64,000 bases of DNA from Pinus tabuliformis (GCA_031772625.1 CM062804.1:1023479208-1023543207); one strand, 5' to 3'. Shown: positions 10,380 through 21,693, counted from the first letter of the stretch. Made by a program: numbers and translations. Notes: generated from the sequence alone by a model not told the origin.

Positions 10380-11300
10380 TGGTGTTTATATTATGTTTGT
10401 ATAACGATAAAAATTTGATATATAATATTCAATGTATTTTTTTGTCTTTACAATGCTTTTTGTGAGGTTCATTATTGGATGTATATGTTTTTATTGTGTA
10501 TAAGATTGGTTGTTGTTTGGCTTTTATTTACATAGTTATGCATTTACAATAAATATGGATGACATGTTTGATATGTACTTTGAAATGTGTGTGGATTTTC
10601 TTTAGCATATGGCTTGATTTACTCTCTACATTAATTTTGTATGTTTGGATATTTACAATTCTGTGTGTATGATGATTAAAAATTGACATGCAATGTTCGT
10701 AGTATTTATAATTTTGTGTGTACTAAGAAGGTTTGATGAGATGTTTGTATTCTTGTGTATTTGCAATGCTTTTGATGTTTGAATGTTTATGTATTTCTAA
10801 TGCTTGTTATGTTAGTGTAGTTATTGTGTGTTTGTATTGATTATGTAGTTACAATATTATTTGTAATGATTAAAACTTGAATTGTGCGCTTGATTGTGTG
10901 TTTGTAATCTTCATTGTTCTTATTTTTCATTGTGGGTTTGTACTTTTGATTATATGTTTGTTTATACTCTTGATTGTATACATTTTTTATTATGTGTTTG
11001 TATTCTTGATTGTATGCATTTTTTTATTTTGTATTTGTAACCCTTGATCAATTTTGTTTTCGTGTATTTACAATCTTGTATGTAACAAAATATGAAAGAA
11101 TGTTTATATGCTCGTGTATTTACAATATTTTTGAAAGTAATGATGAAAATCTAAAATGATATTTGAGTACTCGTGTATTTGATATGAGAATTTGTGCGAG
11201 AATGAGGGAAATTTGATATGACATCTTTTTGTATTTGATATGGCATCTTTTTGTATTTGCAATAATATTTTTGTAATGATCAAAATTTGATGTCTATTTT
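10380..11300 (+). repeat. Second G/T-rich degenerate array
   Basis: Same phrases as at 7258-9480, for example TTACATAGTTATGCATTTACAAT near 10530 and GTGTATTTACAAT repeatedly. Together with block A at 11325-11545 and AT-rich DNA after it, this repeats the order array, block, AT-tract seen at 7258-10379. No credible coding sequence. Confidence 0.8.
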
Positions 11301-12000
11301 CCATCTAAATTTATTCCACAATAAATTAAATGGGGGTATAGGGAGTCTTGAGTGAACTAGTAATATTATATAAGATATAATTTGTTGTATAGGGAAATCA
11401 CATAGGAAGTGGGGTTAGGGGAATGATAGAGTGAAATAATAGTATAACCATAAATTAGGGGTGAGGGAGAGGGGTCAAATAAACTTCCACCTTCACATGG
11501 TTGGCCTAATTAGTAAACTTTTGGAAGCCAAGTGAAGTTCTTTTTAAATCTAAAGAAAGTATTATTTTATAAATAATTTCAATTTATTCTTTATTCTATA
11601 AATAATAAATTTTTATTTTTTTAATACTATTATTATTTATTTAATCAATATTAAAAATAATATTTCATATATTATTATTATTATTTAATAGATTATAAAA
11701 AAATTATTTCATAATTTAGAAAATAATAATAATAATGTATCTTACATTAGAATTTAGAATTTTAAGTATATTATTTATTATGTATATTCAGTATTTTTAT
11801 TTTATTAATGATACTTTTGATATTTAATTTAGATTTATTTTTTCAATATAAATGTTTTATTTTATTAATATATTATATGAATATTTGATATATTAAAATT
11901 TAAATTAATTAACTTTAATGTTAATAATATATAAAAATAATTTTCATGTAATTTTTTATTAATTAAATAATTTTTTAGTATTAGTAAATAATAATAATCA
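11301..12000. repeat. Second block A (11325-11545) and AT-rich tract
   Basis: Bases 11325-11545 are a diverged copy of 9481-9775, including TGGCCTAATTA (11502-11512) and AGTGAAGTTCTTTTT. From about 11546 the sequence is almost only A and T up to the TIR element at 12001. No gene. Confidence 0.7.
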
Positions 12001-12145
12001 ATTAATTTATCAAAATTTTCGGAAAAAATCACATAGAGAGTATTTGGTCAACACGTTTCAAACCGGCCAGTGTGGTTCATCTTCAGGACAAGATGAAGAG
12101 ACATATCTCAGAGGAGGGTTAAATAAGAACCAAAGCAAGATCTGT

Positions 12146-13408
12146 AGGGAAAATTTTAAGAACCCCCCCTAAATTTATAAATATAATAAATGGGCGAATC
12201 TCCATGGTATATAGGAAAAATGGAAGGCGATTTTATCAATAATATAATATGTATATATAATTTTTTGGCGAATCTCTCACCAGGCATGGCGAATATTTCA
12301 CTCAATTATAAAATCTTGTAAGATCTTGGCGAGTCTTTCACTAAATAATAAAACTTTGTAAAGTCCTAGTGAATCTTAGCATTGTGAACTCTTAGAGAAG
12401 AGTAAAAATGGATCTATGGTGGTTTAATCCCCCCATTTAAATAGGCCACATTCCAGGTGAATACCATGGGTCAATACCATGTGCCATTTTGGTGAATACC
12501 ATGGGTCAATACCATGTGCCATTTTGGTGAATACCATGGGTCAATACCATGTGCCATTTTTATTTTTAATAATTCTAATATTAGGGTTAATAATGGTTTT
12601 TTGCATGGTATTAATAGCAATCTAGTCCATTGTATTTGTCCCGTAGTATTTTTCCCATAGGTTTCACCTAAATATAACCCATTTCTTGAATATTCGTAAA
12701 TATAAGGTGAATTATGGAGTAAATATAAAAAAATGTTTTATTTGTTTACCATACCTCTAGTTTATTTATATTTTTATTAATTTACCATACCTCTGTTACA
12801 AATATGGTATTTGGCCCATAGGATTCACTTAAATAAAACCTCTTCCTTGAGCCTTCATAAATAGAACGAGGGTTATGGACTAAATATAAAAAGAGGTTTT
12901 ATTTATTTACCATATGTCTAGTTTATTTATATTTTTATTTATTTACCATACCTTTTGAGTAAGTATAAAAAGACGTTTTATTTATTTACCGTACCTCCAC
13001 TTTACTTATATTTTTATTTGTTTACACCAGGTGACTTATGGAGTAAATATAAAAAATGTTTTATTCATTTACCATACCTCTCATTTATTTATATTTTTAT
13101 TAATTTACCATACCTCTTTTATAAATATGGTATTTGGCCCATAGGATTCAATTAAATAAAACCTATTCTTGAAAATGGGCGAATGGATTCACTTAAATAA
13201 AACCTATTCTTGAAAATGGGCGAATGGAAGGTTGTAACTCCTAATTTCAAGGGCTAACTTTACCTTTTTTACCCTCTCCCTTAAAATAAGGTGGGCTATT
13301 TGAGGTGATTTGTAAAAATGTACTATGATACAAAATATTCGCCCACTAAAAATTTAAAACCCCTTAATTTCGCCAAAGGGCGAACATTCGCCCCTAAAAT
13401 TATCCTTG
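12146..13408. mobile_element. Non-autonomous DNA transposon with 9-bp target duplication, copy 1 only
   Basis: It is flanked by AAGATCTGT at 12137-12145 and 13409-13417. The second copy of the region has the uninterrupted site once, at 47608-47616. Ends are imperfect inverted repeats: AGGGAAAATTTTAAG at the left against CAAGGATAATTTTAGG read inward from the right. A 9-bp duplication fits Mutator-like elements; if one base is chance, an 8-bp hAT duplication is possible. It has no transposase. Inside are GGGCGAA/TTCGCCC motifs, a 3 x 35-bp tandem repeat (12456-12560), several diverged repeats of a segment containing TTTACCATACCTC (12710-13130), and a 41-bp tandem pair near 13147-13228. Confidence 0.85.
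12456..12560 (+). repeat. Three 35-bp tandem repeats
   Basis: The unit starts GGTGAATACCATGGG and ends GTGCCATTTT. Starts are at 12456, 12491 and 12526, with no differences seen. It lies inside the copy-1-specific transposon. Confidence 0.95.
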
Positions 13409-13541
13409 AAGATCTGTCTTCATCTTAAAAACCTGCAAGCATGCCCATTCAAAAGATTGAACAGTGCAGGGTAGTGATATTCAAAACGCGTGGACCAAAT
13501 ACTCTCTGTGTGATTTTTTCTTAAAATTCTCATGAATTAAT

Positions 13542-14397
13542 AAGTTATGGATCATAGAAACTTGAATTCGAATAATTAATTAATTAATTATTAAGAAAAT
13601 TATAAAGTTTTATTATAAATATTTTATTATTATTATTAAATAAAATTATAAATTAATATTATAAAAACTTATTTAATTATTATCATTATAACTATTTATT
13701 TAAATATTTTTAAAAACTATTTAATATATGCATCAAAATATTTAATATATGTATATATGATACGTTTATATATATATACTTTTATTTTGTTTATAAAAAA
13801 ATAAAAAAATCTTTAATCATTTTTTAAAAATCTAGTAATTTCAATTTAATATTTTTTATAAATAATAAATTTATAAATATTTATCTATTTAATATTATTA
13901 TTAATTATTTAATAAAAATAATATTTCATACCTTATTATTATTATCTAATAAATTATAGACTTTTTATTTCATAATTTAGAAAAGAATAATAATGTATCT
14001 TACATGAGGTTTAGAATTTAAAGTGTATTATTTATTGTGTATATTCATTATTTTTATTTTAATGATGATACCTTTTGAAATTTAATTTTAATCTATTTTT
14101 TATATATATAAATTTCTATATTTTATCAATATATTATATGAATATTTGATATATGAAAATTTAACTGACTTGGACCTTAATAAGGAGATGATATGTACAT
14201 AAACTTCATCTTATACATGTTAATGAAGTTTTCAACTTGTCTAACATTTGTCTAAATTGCAGATTTGACTTTCAGCCATCTATGTTCTTCTTGCTTTGTA
14301 ATTTCTAGCTATATATTTATTTTAATTTAAAAAAACATAAAGACAACTAAGTTAAGTGATTTATGATCCTAGTTGAAGGAGAACAAATGTTGTCTTA
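13542..14397. other. AT-rich tract, partly missing in copy 2
   Basis: Almost only A and T to about 14165, then ordinary sequence to 14397. Bases 13941-14397 have no counterpart in copy 2, where ATATTTCATA runs straight into CTCCAGCATTTAC (48200-48215). No gene seen. Confidence 0.6.
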
Positions 14398-16590
14398 CTC
14401 CAGCATTTACTGCAACAAGTAAGATATCCAAATCTGGTTTAGTCATAATGAGATTTCCCTAGAAGGCTGAAACTTATAAAGAACATTTTGGTATCTTTCT
14501 TTTGGATTGCCTAGAAGGTTAGGGTGTTAAGAATTGAAATATTGTCCATTGTCTCCACTATAGGTGTAACCAAGGGCTTCTATTTCAACTAAAGACACTT
14601 GATAAAGGTGCTTGACCTTGCTTGAGGTTGTTGGACATGAAAGTGAAACCAGTGTTCCATGGGGATGCATCCCTCAGGGTTAGGTGCACACATCCATCGC
14701 ACGTGGGACAAGGGGACCTCTGGGGAAATGTTTCCCTTCATCCCCCTTTTTGGGAGATGCAAGGGGACATAGCGACAGACATTTCCCTAGTGTGGGGGAT
14801 GCAACATCCCAAAAAGGATGCTTCTAAGAGTCCCCCATTAATTTTGTCTGATAACAATAATTTATGAGTGGAGAAGCTTAATATTAAATCCTAAGGCCCT
14901 ACTAATGCTTTGTAATTAATGGTAATGTTAAATTATTAAAGTAAAAGTGATATTCTCCTTTATCTTTTATTTTCATCCTTTTGCTTACATTTTTAACATT
15001 ACAATGAAATGACTTGGGATTTTTGAGAGTGGTTTCAACCTCATTGGACTTCATCTGGAGAAAATAGTATTTCATATCCCATTCAAAATTTAGCAAGCTT
15101 AACAGTTTTCAAGATTTCAATGTTGGCAGGATTGCAATGTTTCTACTGGATTCTATCAAGTATGAGGTTCTGGAACTAACATTTAATCAGGAGCACCAAG
15201 CCCAAAATCAACCCTTTTGAGGGGGGCATGCCCCCTTTTATCACTCTAAGATTTTCCTAGTCTGTAGAGAAAAACCCTAAGGTAACTCTTTCAAACCAAT
15301 CTTTAGGGCCAAAGGCTAGCCCTTTCAAGTCGGAGAGGGCTCTCTAGTTTACAATTCAACTACCTAGTGTCACTTCAACAGTTGGTTGTGTCTTTAGTAC
15401 AGTGGCTAGATCATGAGTTCAGTAGGGTTTGAAAATAATGGCAAGGAAGAGAGAAAGTCTATCCTTGGGCATGGAGTCATAGCAAATTCGAATCAATAAG
15501 CGGTTACTAGGATGTTGGATGTAGTGATAGAGGCTAAGAGCAGGACAGTTGATGTATCCTTAGACAATCTTGCCATTGAGAGTGGTAGGAGAAAATAACA
15601 AAAAATTGTTTAAAACAGAGCATTTGATAGAAGAATTTTGTTGAGTTTAGATAAGAAAAGTGATACTTAAATGGTAAAAACAGAGCATGAAAATGAAGCA
15701 TGAATTCCACTTTAATACCTTCATTCAATCATAAGGAAGATAAACATTTAATGAAAATAACATAGGTAAACACATTCACCAAGAAACAGACCAGGACATA
15801 TAAACACATGAATTCTCAACTTTGAAACACTATGTTCTTCTTATCACTAGTCACCTAGGATTAACCAACAATAACAAAGCACATACACTGATTACAATTT
15901 TTCTCAAATTTTGAACCATTGGTTTTTAGTCATTATCAACTTCATAGAGTACTTGCAAAACCATAAGCATGTTTTTAGAAATGCCTTAATTACAACAATC
16001 TCAAAATAGCTAATTATATCTCTAATTAAAACTAAATACATTACATTTCTCAATAATAAAACAAGATGATAATGTTTTTAATCTGAGAATTATGTTGTTG
16101 CTGAAGACCTGGTTGAAGCTAAGGATCAAAACTAATTACTGATATTCTACCCAAATTTTATGAAAGCCCTACTTCATCATCAAGCTTGGTATGGTAATTT
16201 CTTTCTTGAAATTTGGTCTTGATCCACAAAAAAGGGAATTCGGTATGTATATCCTTCCTTTAGGGTTTTATTTGCTCCAAACTGCTCCTTGTTTCCTTAA
16301 ACAAATAGGATTTTCCCGAGCCTTGACGAATTAACTGGAATACCTCAAATCAGGAGAAAAATTGGGAACTGTTGACAGATTAAATGATTGTTTTCTCAAA
16401 ACGGGGCAAAAATTCGCATTGTTAATATAACTGTCACCACTCATCCAAAATGAAGTGCAAATAGTGCGAACGGATTAAATTTCTGCGCTATATAAAAATT
16501 CTCCTAAAAGGCTGTTGGAAAAACAAAAAACCGCATACAAATGCTTCATTTGAGTATGCTAGGTGCCCGCAACAAAATATCAACTTCACT
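14398..16590. other. Unassigned non-coding sequence, probably retroelement flank or LTR (copy 1)
   Basis: No domain recognised. The open frame at 14622-14867 is short and of unknown nature. A perfect palindrome GGGGGCATGCCCCC lies at 15222-15235. A good TATA box (TATATAAAA on +) is at 16489-16497. On the minus strand this is downstream of the E2 gag remnant, so it could be the 3' UTR/LTR of that element, but it does not match the LTR-like sequence at 21694-23070. The 159-bp deletion relative to copy 2 lies at 14555-14561. Confidence 0.35.
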
Positions 16591-17025
16591 CTATCTCCTT
16601 TTCCTAGTCTTCTTGGCTTTAGAAGTATGCTCTTTGCTTTGATTTTTAGGCTTCCTAGAACTAGCAATTTTATCTTTGTTTATGACCATATATCTATGAG
16701 GTGTGTTATCTACCTCAATTACTTGTTGTGTCAGGCTAGGGTTTTGCTTGAGCTTGAATTTCAACCTCAATTTATTTAGTGGTATAGTGTGCAACCTTCT
16801 TTCCCCATAGATCTCAGCTAGTGTAGACTCCTCAACAACCTCTATTTTCTCTATCTCAGGATCAACAGCTTCAGCCTCTATTTCCTCTATTGGTTCAAAA
16901 ACTTTTGTATGTTCAGGAGATGACATAAGAGGAGGAGACATGGCTTTCCTTTCTAGAATTCTCCTAATTCTTCTCGTGTAGACCTTTCTCATTTCAAGAA
17001 AGAGAGGAGGAGGTTTGGTCATCAT
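16591..17025 (-). pseudogene. C-terminal polyprotein-like ORF of gypsy element E2 (copy 1)
   Basis: This is a 144-residue minus-strand frame, starting directly downstream of the Q/P-rich gag tail. It is rich in acidic residues in the middle (IEEIEAEAVDPE) and ends in a basic tail (KAKKTRKRR). I recognise no domain. Its near-identical partner at 50563-50997 shows two changes (I to T and S to A), so it has stayed open since the duplication. It may be the last part of the ancestral polyprotein, joined to gag by loss of protease, RT and integrase. That is inference. Confidence 0.45.
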
Positions 17026-17039
17026 GCTTTTCCTCTGAA

Positions 17040-18171
17040 TTATAGTCTAGACAGATGAGGTCCCTCCATGTTATACACAGGTTGTTGTGGTATTTTATTA
17101 TTAGGATTCGGAAGTGGTTGAGTGGGTAGTTGATTTGGTTTTTGTTGAAATGGTGAGGAGATTTGTGGGTTTTGATTATGAACTAGAATTTGTGGTAATT
17201 GGTTACCTTGGGGAATTTGATTAGATGGTGGTATAAATTGTGGTGGAAGATAGGATGGCGAGTATTGTTGATATTGAGCATAGGCTCCATAAGGATTTTT
17301 CCATCCTTGATTCCAAGATTGTGACTGTGGTTGAGCCCAAGGCTGCCAGGCTGGATTCCAATTATTTTGTGAAGACTGAGCAAATTTTTGTGGTCTCAAC
17401 CCTTTTGGTTGATTTGTTTGGGGTTTTTTCCATGGTCTCTTGGCTATAAAGTAAAGAGGATCTACTTGTTATGGAATCCCCTCATCATTAAATACATCCT
17501 TGAGACCTGGTAAAGAAGGACATTCCTTCGTATCATGATCATATACACATATGACACAAGTTTCTATGGCTTTTGAATATAAGGGACACTCTCTTAGAAC
17601 ATGTTTCTTTAGACATTTGCGACAGAAGATAGATAATGTAGCATTTTCAGAATTTTACTTGTTTTGTATTTTAAGGGTGTTTATCTGCTCACTTACACTC
17701 CGTAAAATATCTTTCTTAAAGGTATCAAGAAAGTTTCCTAATTCTGCCTTGCTGACTATCCCAGTTGTAGATTTATTAATTCTTGACAAATGGTAGTCAG
17801 GGAATATCTCCCTTCCCAGTTAGGTTAAGGAGATCGATCCACTCATATTTAATAGCTCTGAGTAAAAGGGATTTTAAGGTTCCTCATCCAAATTATCCAT
17901 TTTTTCTCTTTTAACATTGTAGACAAACCTTTCTACTAAATCTTCAATATTTTCATCTTCTTTTTGTTTCATTTTGAAGACTTTGTCTTTAAAGTTATTA
18001 ATCTCTGTATTTTCCTAAGAAATCCTGTTTCATTTGCCCCCATGTTGTTATAGAATGAACTCCTAGACTCACGAACCATTTTAATGCTGAGCGTTTTAAT
18101 GTAGCAGGGAAAAATTTTAATTTTTGAGCATCATGCAGATAGTCATATGATCTGCATAATACTTCAAATTC
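17040..18171 (-). pseudogene. gag: Gypsy E2 gag: capsid core, two zinc knuckles and Q/P-rich tail (copy 1)
   Basis: Reading down from 18171, the frame starts with the capsid core of a retrotransposon gag (FEVLCRSYDYLHDAQKLKFF, then ...LKWFVSLG and FLGKYRD), stops at 17998, and continues in another frame to about 17850 (VFKMKQKEDENIEDLVERF). Two CX2CX3HX4C zinc knuckles follow (CRKCLKKHVLREC and CVICVYDHDTKEC, about 17500-17640), then a Q/P/N-rich tail (17040-17399) ending YNMEG-PHLSRL and a stop. Gag binds element RNA and forms the particle. The upstream gag start lies beyond the 2.8 kb insertion at 18172-20985. Internal stops and the frameshift make it a pseudogene. Confidence 0.8.
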
Positions 18172-20985
18172 TATTAGAGTCGGTCTGTTCAGCCCTCCGT
18201 AAGAGATCAAAACCTCTTTGTTGCATTTCATATTAGGAGTCCTGCCCAGTCATCTGCATTCCATTAGGCGCATGGATTATCTAACGAGAGTGGTTTTCCT
18301 CATGTCCCTCATGTCATTTACCTGCTGGTTCATGTCTGTTCATTAAAAAGGCACATACAGTCTTATTTTCATTAAAATTTGCAAAATCTTGTCTTTAGGG
18401 TTTCATGGTCAATTAGGTCAAGGTTCCTTTAGGGTTTCATCAATAAATGTGTCAAAGTGTCCAATAATCACCAGCAGGCATGAGGAGGTTTCCTTATCAA
18501 ATAATTTCATCACCAAGTGTTCGACATTGTGTTTTAACACATAATATTTGGCATTTATTGTACTAAAATCATGTAAATTTTGTTTTTCTCATTGTAAATT
18601 TCTTCATCTTCACCCTGGTTATTTCCTTAGCCTAAGAAGCTCCAACACCTGCAAAACACAAGCAAAGTTCAGCTCATCTAGTTCATCAACAAAGCCAAAA
18701 GGGGAAAAAGTCCAAAAAACAGAGTTTGAAATCAAATCATTTTGAAAACATTATAAAAGTGGCTTTTGGAAAAGTTAATTTGAAAAGACCATGTATAAAA
18801 CATGTCTCCAAATGTGTAAAGCTCATTTGCACTCCAAGAGCAAAGAGAAAGCAAAAAAAAATCATTTTGGGGTGAGCAAGGTGAAATCAGAGAAAATTGA
18901 TCAAAAAACTGGTGCGCGGCGCATACACTGGGCGCAGCGCATTGGGCCTCAGAACCTAGTGTAAAATAACATGGGTGTGGCGCATTGGTGAGGCGCGGTG
19001 CATTGGGTTGAGTGCATGACGCATACAGCCAGGAAGCTTGAAATTTACCAAATCTGCTCCAAAATCGCTCAAATCACCCAAAACTGCACGGATTTGTCAG
19101 GTAGAGCCTCCATTATTATTCTCTATCCAAGTTGGGTGCCTACTTCATGATGCTTGTTTCATGGTGATTGCTTAAAGAAGTTGAACCCTATCATTTTAAG
19201 TTCCTCCAACAAAAATTGTTGCCTAGGGTTTTGATGACTATTTTGCCACCAAGTTTACTCCCTTATCCTTTTTTCATTGATTCCCTTATTCCTTAAGTTC
19301 CACTACCCCCTTAAAACACTAATCCCTTATCCTAAGTCCCCTTTCTCAAAATCCCAAATGCACAAAACCATAGTCTCATACTTAAAATTCCCAAACCCTA
19401 ATGGCTATCCCGAGAGCTTCACGTCATCATTCGACAGAACGTACCATCATTCAGAGGGTTGTTATCATCATGCCAAGTTCCACACATTGAGGTAGGTTTT
19501 ACTCAAATGATGTTTCTAAGCAAGAAAAGATGAATTTGGGAAAACTGAGAGAGTTTTTTGTCCAAAACAGGCCAAGGAAGAAAAAACTCCATCACTTTTT
19601 ACACAGGTGTCATGGTTTAGGAGAAATGTCAAAAATACAGTTTCCTTGGGAGAATTGGTGCACCTCTGAAGTGACCTTGGGAAAATCAAGTTTTCTCCTA
19701 GCTTGGTTGTCCAAATGACTTGCTTGATGAGTCAAAGGATAACTGGACACAAAGATATTTCCAATGAGCTATCATGAGCTCAATTTGGAGTTGAGGAAGG
19801 CATTCAAAAGTTGACTACAACAGCACTCTACCTTTAGGCAGCCTCATTTGGCACATTTTTACGAGTCTTGGGAGATTTGATTTTTTATAGGGAAAATTAA
19901 CTCCAAATTGAAAAATTCTAGTTGGGTTGGAAATTAGACTCAAATACCTTTCCAACGAGCTATCTTTCACCCAATTCAGATACCAGGAAGGTCCTCAAAA
20001 CTGGTCTGCAAAAAGGTGCTATGCACAAAAAATTTTAAAACAGGGTTTTCCTCCCTATGCGTCGCGCCACGTGGTGCTCGCTTTTGCTAGAGAGCTCCAA
20101 ATCCAAAAAGCTTTGCATTTTTTTATTTTTCATGATAAATTATGGTTTTTGGTGCATGGCCAAGAAATTTGGGCAAGTTTTGAGTCCTCAGGAGGTCAAA
20201 AACACTCAAAAAATGACCTCACTGCCCCTATTTTGACACACAGGAAGCAGTCTTGGGAGATTGAAGTTTTGGAGGGGCAAATGACATCCAAATCCAGAAA
20301 TTTCACTTGGTTGGAAAGTAGACAGGCAGGGCTTTCCAATGAGCTATCCTGGGCTCAATTTGGACTTCGGAAAGTGCCTCAAAATCAGCTCCAAAGTGGC
20401 GCGACGCATAGAGAATTTGGGTGCGGCGCATAGAGAAATTTGGCCTCATTTTCACTCTTCAGCTCAGAAATTCACCCAGTTTTGACTAGTTTCACATTTT
20501 CATGTAACTCTTGATCTATTTGGATGTAATTTCATGACCATGATGTAATTTTGGCACATTTTTACTTGTTCTAGAAGATTCATTCACCAAAAGGTGAAAT
20601 GTGAGTGAATGAATCAGTTTCCTAACATATAGAGGCAAGTTGTTTGACTACCTCGATTTCAGTGCCTTGTTTAGAATTGGTTGAAACAACTCCTAGAATG
20701 ATGAGCTCGACCCTTAGAGGCATGGGAGTGGGTTAGGATGGTCTATATTATGTAATTTTCCAACAAAAAAACCCCAAAACAATCAAATCAAATCCTTGCA
20801 CTTCATACCTAGCCTAAGATTAGTTGTTAAATTAGTCATCTCCAGCCCCATTAATTATCTTTTGCTGAGATTGACTTGGAGAGAGCCCTCTCCTGTCCTC
20901 GTAGGGCTAGCTATGAGGCTGAGCGTGGTTTGATGTGGACCTAGAACCTTGCCTTTTCAGCCTGAGGCAAATCTAGGCTCTAACA
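18172..20985. mobile_element. Solo-LTR-like insertion (2.8 kb) inside the E2 gag gene, copy 1
   Basis: It is flanked by the 5-bp direct repeat AATTC (18167-18171 and 20986-20990). Its ends are TATTAGAG and CTCTAACA, which are inverted repeats of the form TGTTAGAG...CTCTAACA with one G-to-A change, as in an LTR. It splits gag between the EDPETF segment and the FEVLCRS segment. It has no gag or pol sequence and no internal LTR pair, so a solo LTR left by recombination is the simplest reading. It carries three diverged repeats with GAGCTATC (about 19770, 19960 and 20340), two G/C-rich patches with GCGCAT motifs (18911-18990, 20400-20430), and open frames (19277-19495, 19530-19718, 19927-20433) that I do not regard as genes. 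Confidence 0.75.
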
Positions 20986-21626
20986 AATTCGAAGAGAATG
21001 TCTCTGGGTCTTCGTTTCTTTTTCCATGGAAATTAGGAAGAATTGAGGGTGATATATTTTTCATTGTGAGGTTTGTATCTTGATCAAGAATAGGAAATCC
21101 AGAAGGATCTTGGTTTCCTCTACCTCTACCCCCTCCTCTTTTCCTATCTCCACCTCTACCTCTACCCCCACCTCCTCCAATCCTATTTTCCTCGCCATGG
21201 AAATTGTGTACCTCTCCTTCCCCTTCTTCAACCATGATAGATTCTTCGGAACTAATATAATGTTCTTCTAATATTTCTGATTCCTCTATCAATGGTTGTT
21301 CAAAATAAGTTTCATGTTCCTCTTCTTCACTAGGAACTTCTAATTTTTCTCCCAAAATTTGTTCAACAGTGGAGGATAGAAAAATTACTCCTGTAGTTGG
21401 GGATATAACATTTTATTCAATTACAACTTCAATAGATGAAGTGGGTGAAGTTCTAGATTGGATTTCTAATCTTGAGATTTCAGGAAGTCTTTGTCGACCT
21501 CTAAATGGAATTCAAGTTTGAGTAGGTGGTGTGGATTCTCAAAATCATGGTGAAGTGAGTGGATTTGTGGGATTAAACTTCTTCCTCGCCCTACAAATCT
21601 ACCTCTAGAGTCTCTATCCCTACGCA
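20986..21626 (-). pseudogene. gag: Gypsy E2 gag, N-terminal part (copy 1)
   Basis: An ATG at 21624-21626, about 48 bases after a primer-binding-site-like sequence, begins an Arg/Gly-rich N-terminus (MRRDRDSRGRFVGRGRS). That frame is broken; an open frame then runs 21355-20986 with a Glu-rich segment, a GGGGGRGRGG-type RGG region, and LPNFHGKRNEDPETF, the usual start of the plant gypsy gag capsid domain. It is cut there by the 2.8 kb insertion, whose other side continues the capsid domain. RGG-rich segments in gag commonly bind nucleic acid. Counterpart in copy 2 is 54958-55598. Confidence 0.7.
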
Positions 21627-21673
21627 TATCATGTTTTGAATTAACGATTTTTTCTTAACTTCTATTTGTACTT

Positions 21674-21690
21674 CCCCAACAATGACGCCA
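21674..21690 (-). other. Primer binding site-like sequence of E2 (copy 1)
   Basis: Minus strand TGGCGTCATTGTTGGGG. It resembles the TGGCGCCGTTGCCGGGG primer site (Asp-tRNA type) of plant Athila/Tat gypsy elements, with C-to-T-like differences. It sits 3 bases from an LTR-like CA end (21694-21695 read as TG on +) and just upstream of the gag start. The copy 2 version (55646-55662) has one more change (TGGCATCATTG). Confidence 0.6.
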
Positions 21691-21693
21691 AAA

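Larger units (their letters stand above)
12001..13541. mobile_element. MITE-like element with ~58-bp terminal inverted repeats, split by a nested insertion
   Basis: The left end (12001-12058) and the reverse complement of the right end (13483-13541) match at 50 of 58 positions in my hand alignment, sharing GAAAAAATCACA and AGAGAGTATTTGGTC. Without the nested 12146-13408 element and its target duplication it would be about 269 bp; the undisturbed copy at 47472-47760 is 289 bp. It has no coding capacity and is surrounded by AT-rich DNA. I could not assign a superfamily: no target duplication is certain because the flanks are simple sequence. Confidence 0.75.

Noticed and set aside
14622-14867. 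81-residue + frame identical in both copies
   Set aside because: Identity is expected at this level of duplication; the sequence has GGGGA/TCCCC inverted stretches and no domain.
19927-20433. 168-residue + strand frame
   Set aside because: It lies in the solo-LTR-like insertion, is shortened to 132 residues in copy 2 by a stop, and overlaps the threefold LTR module.
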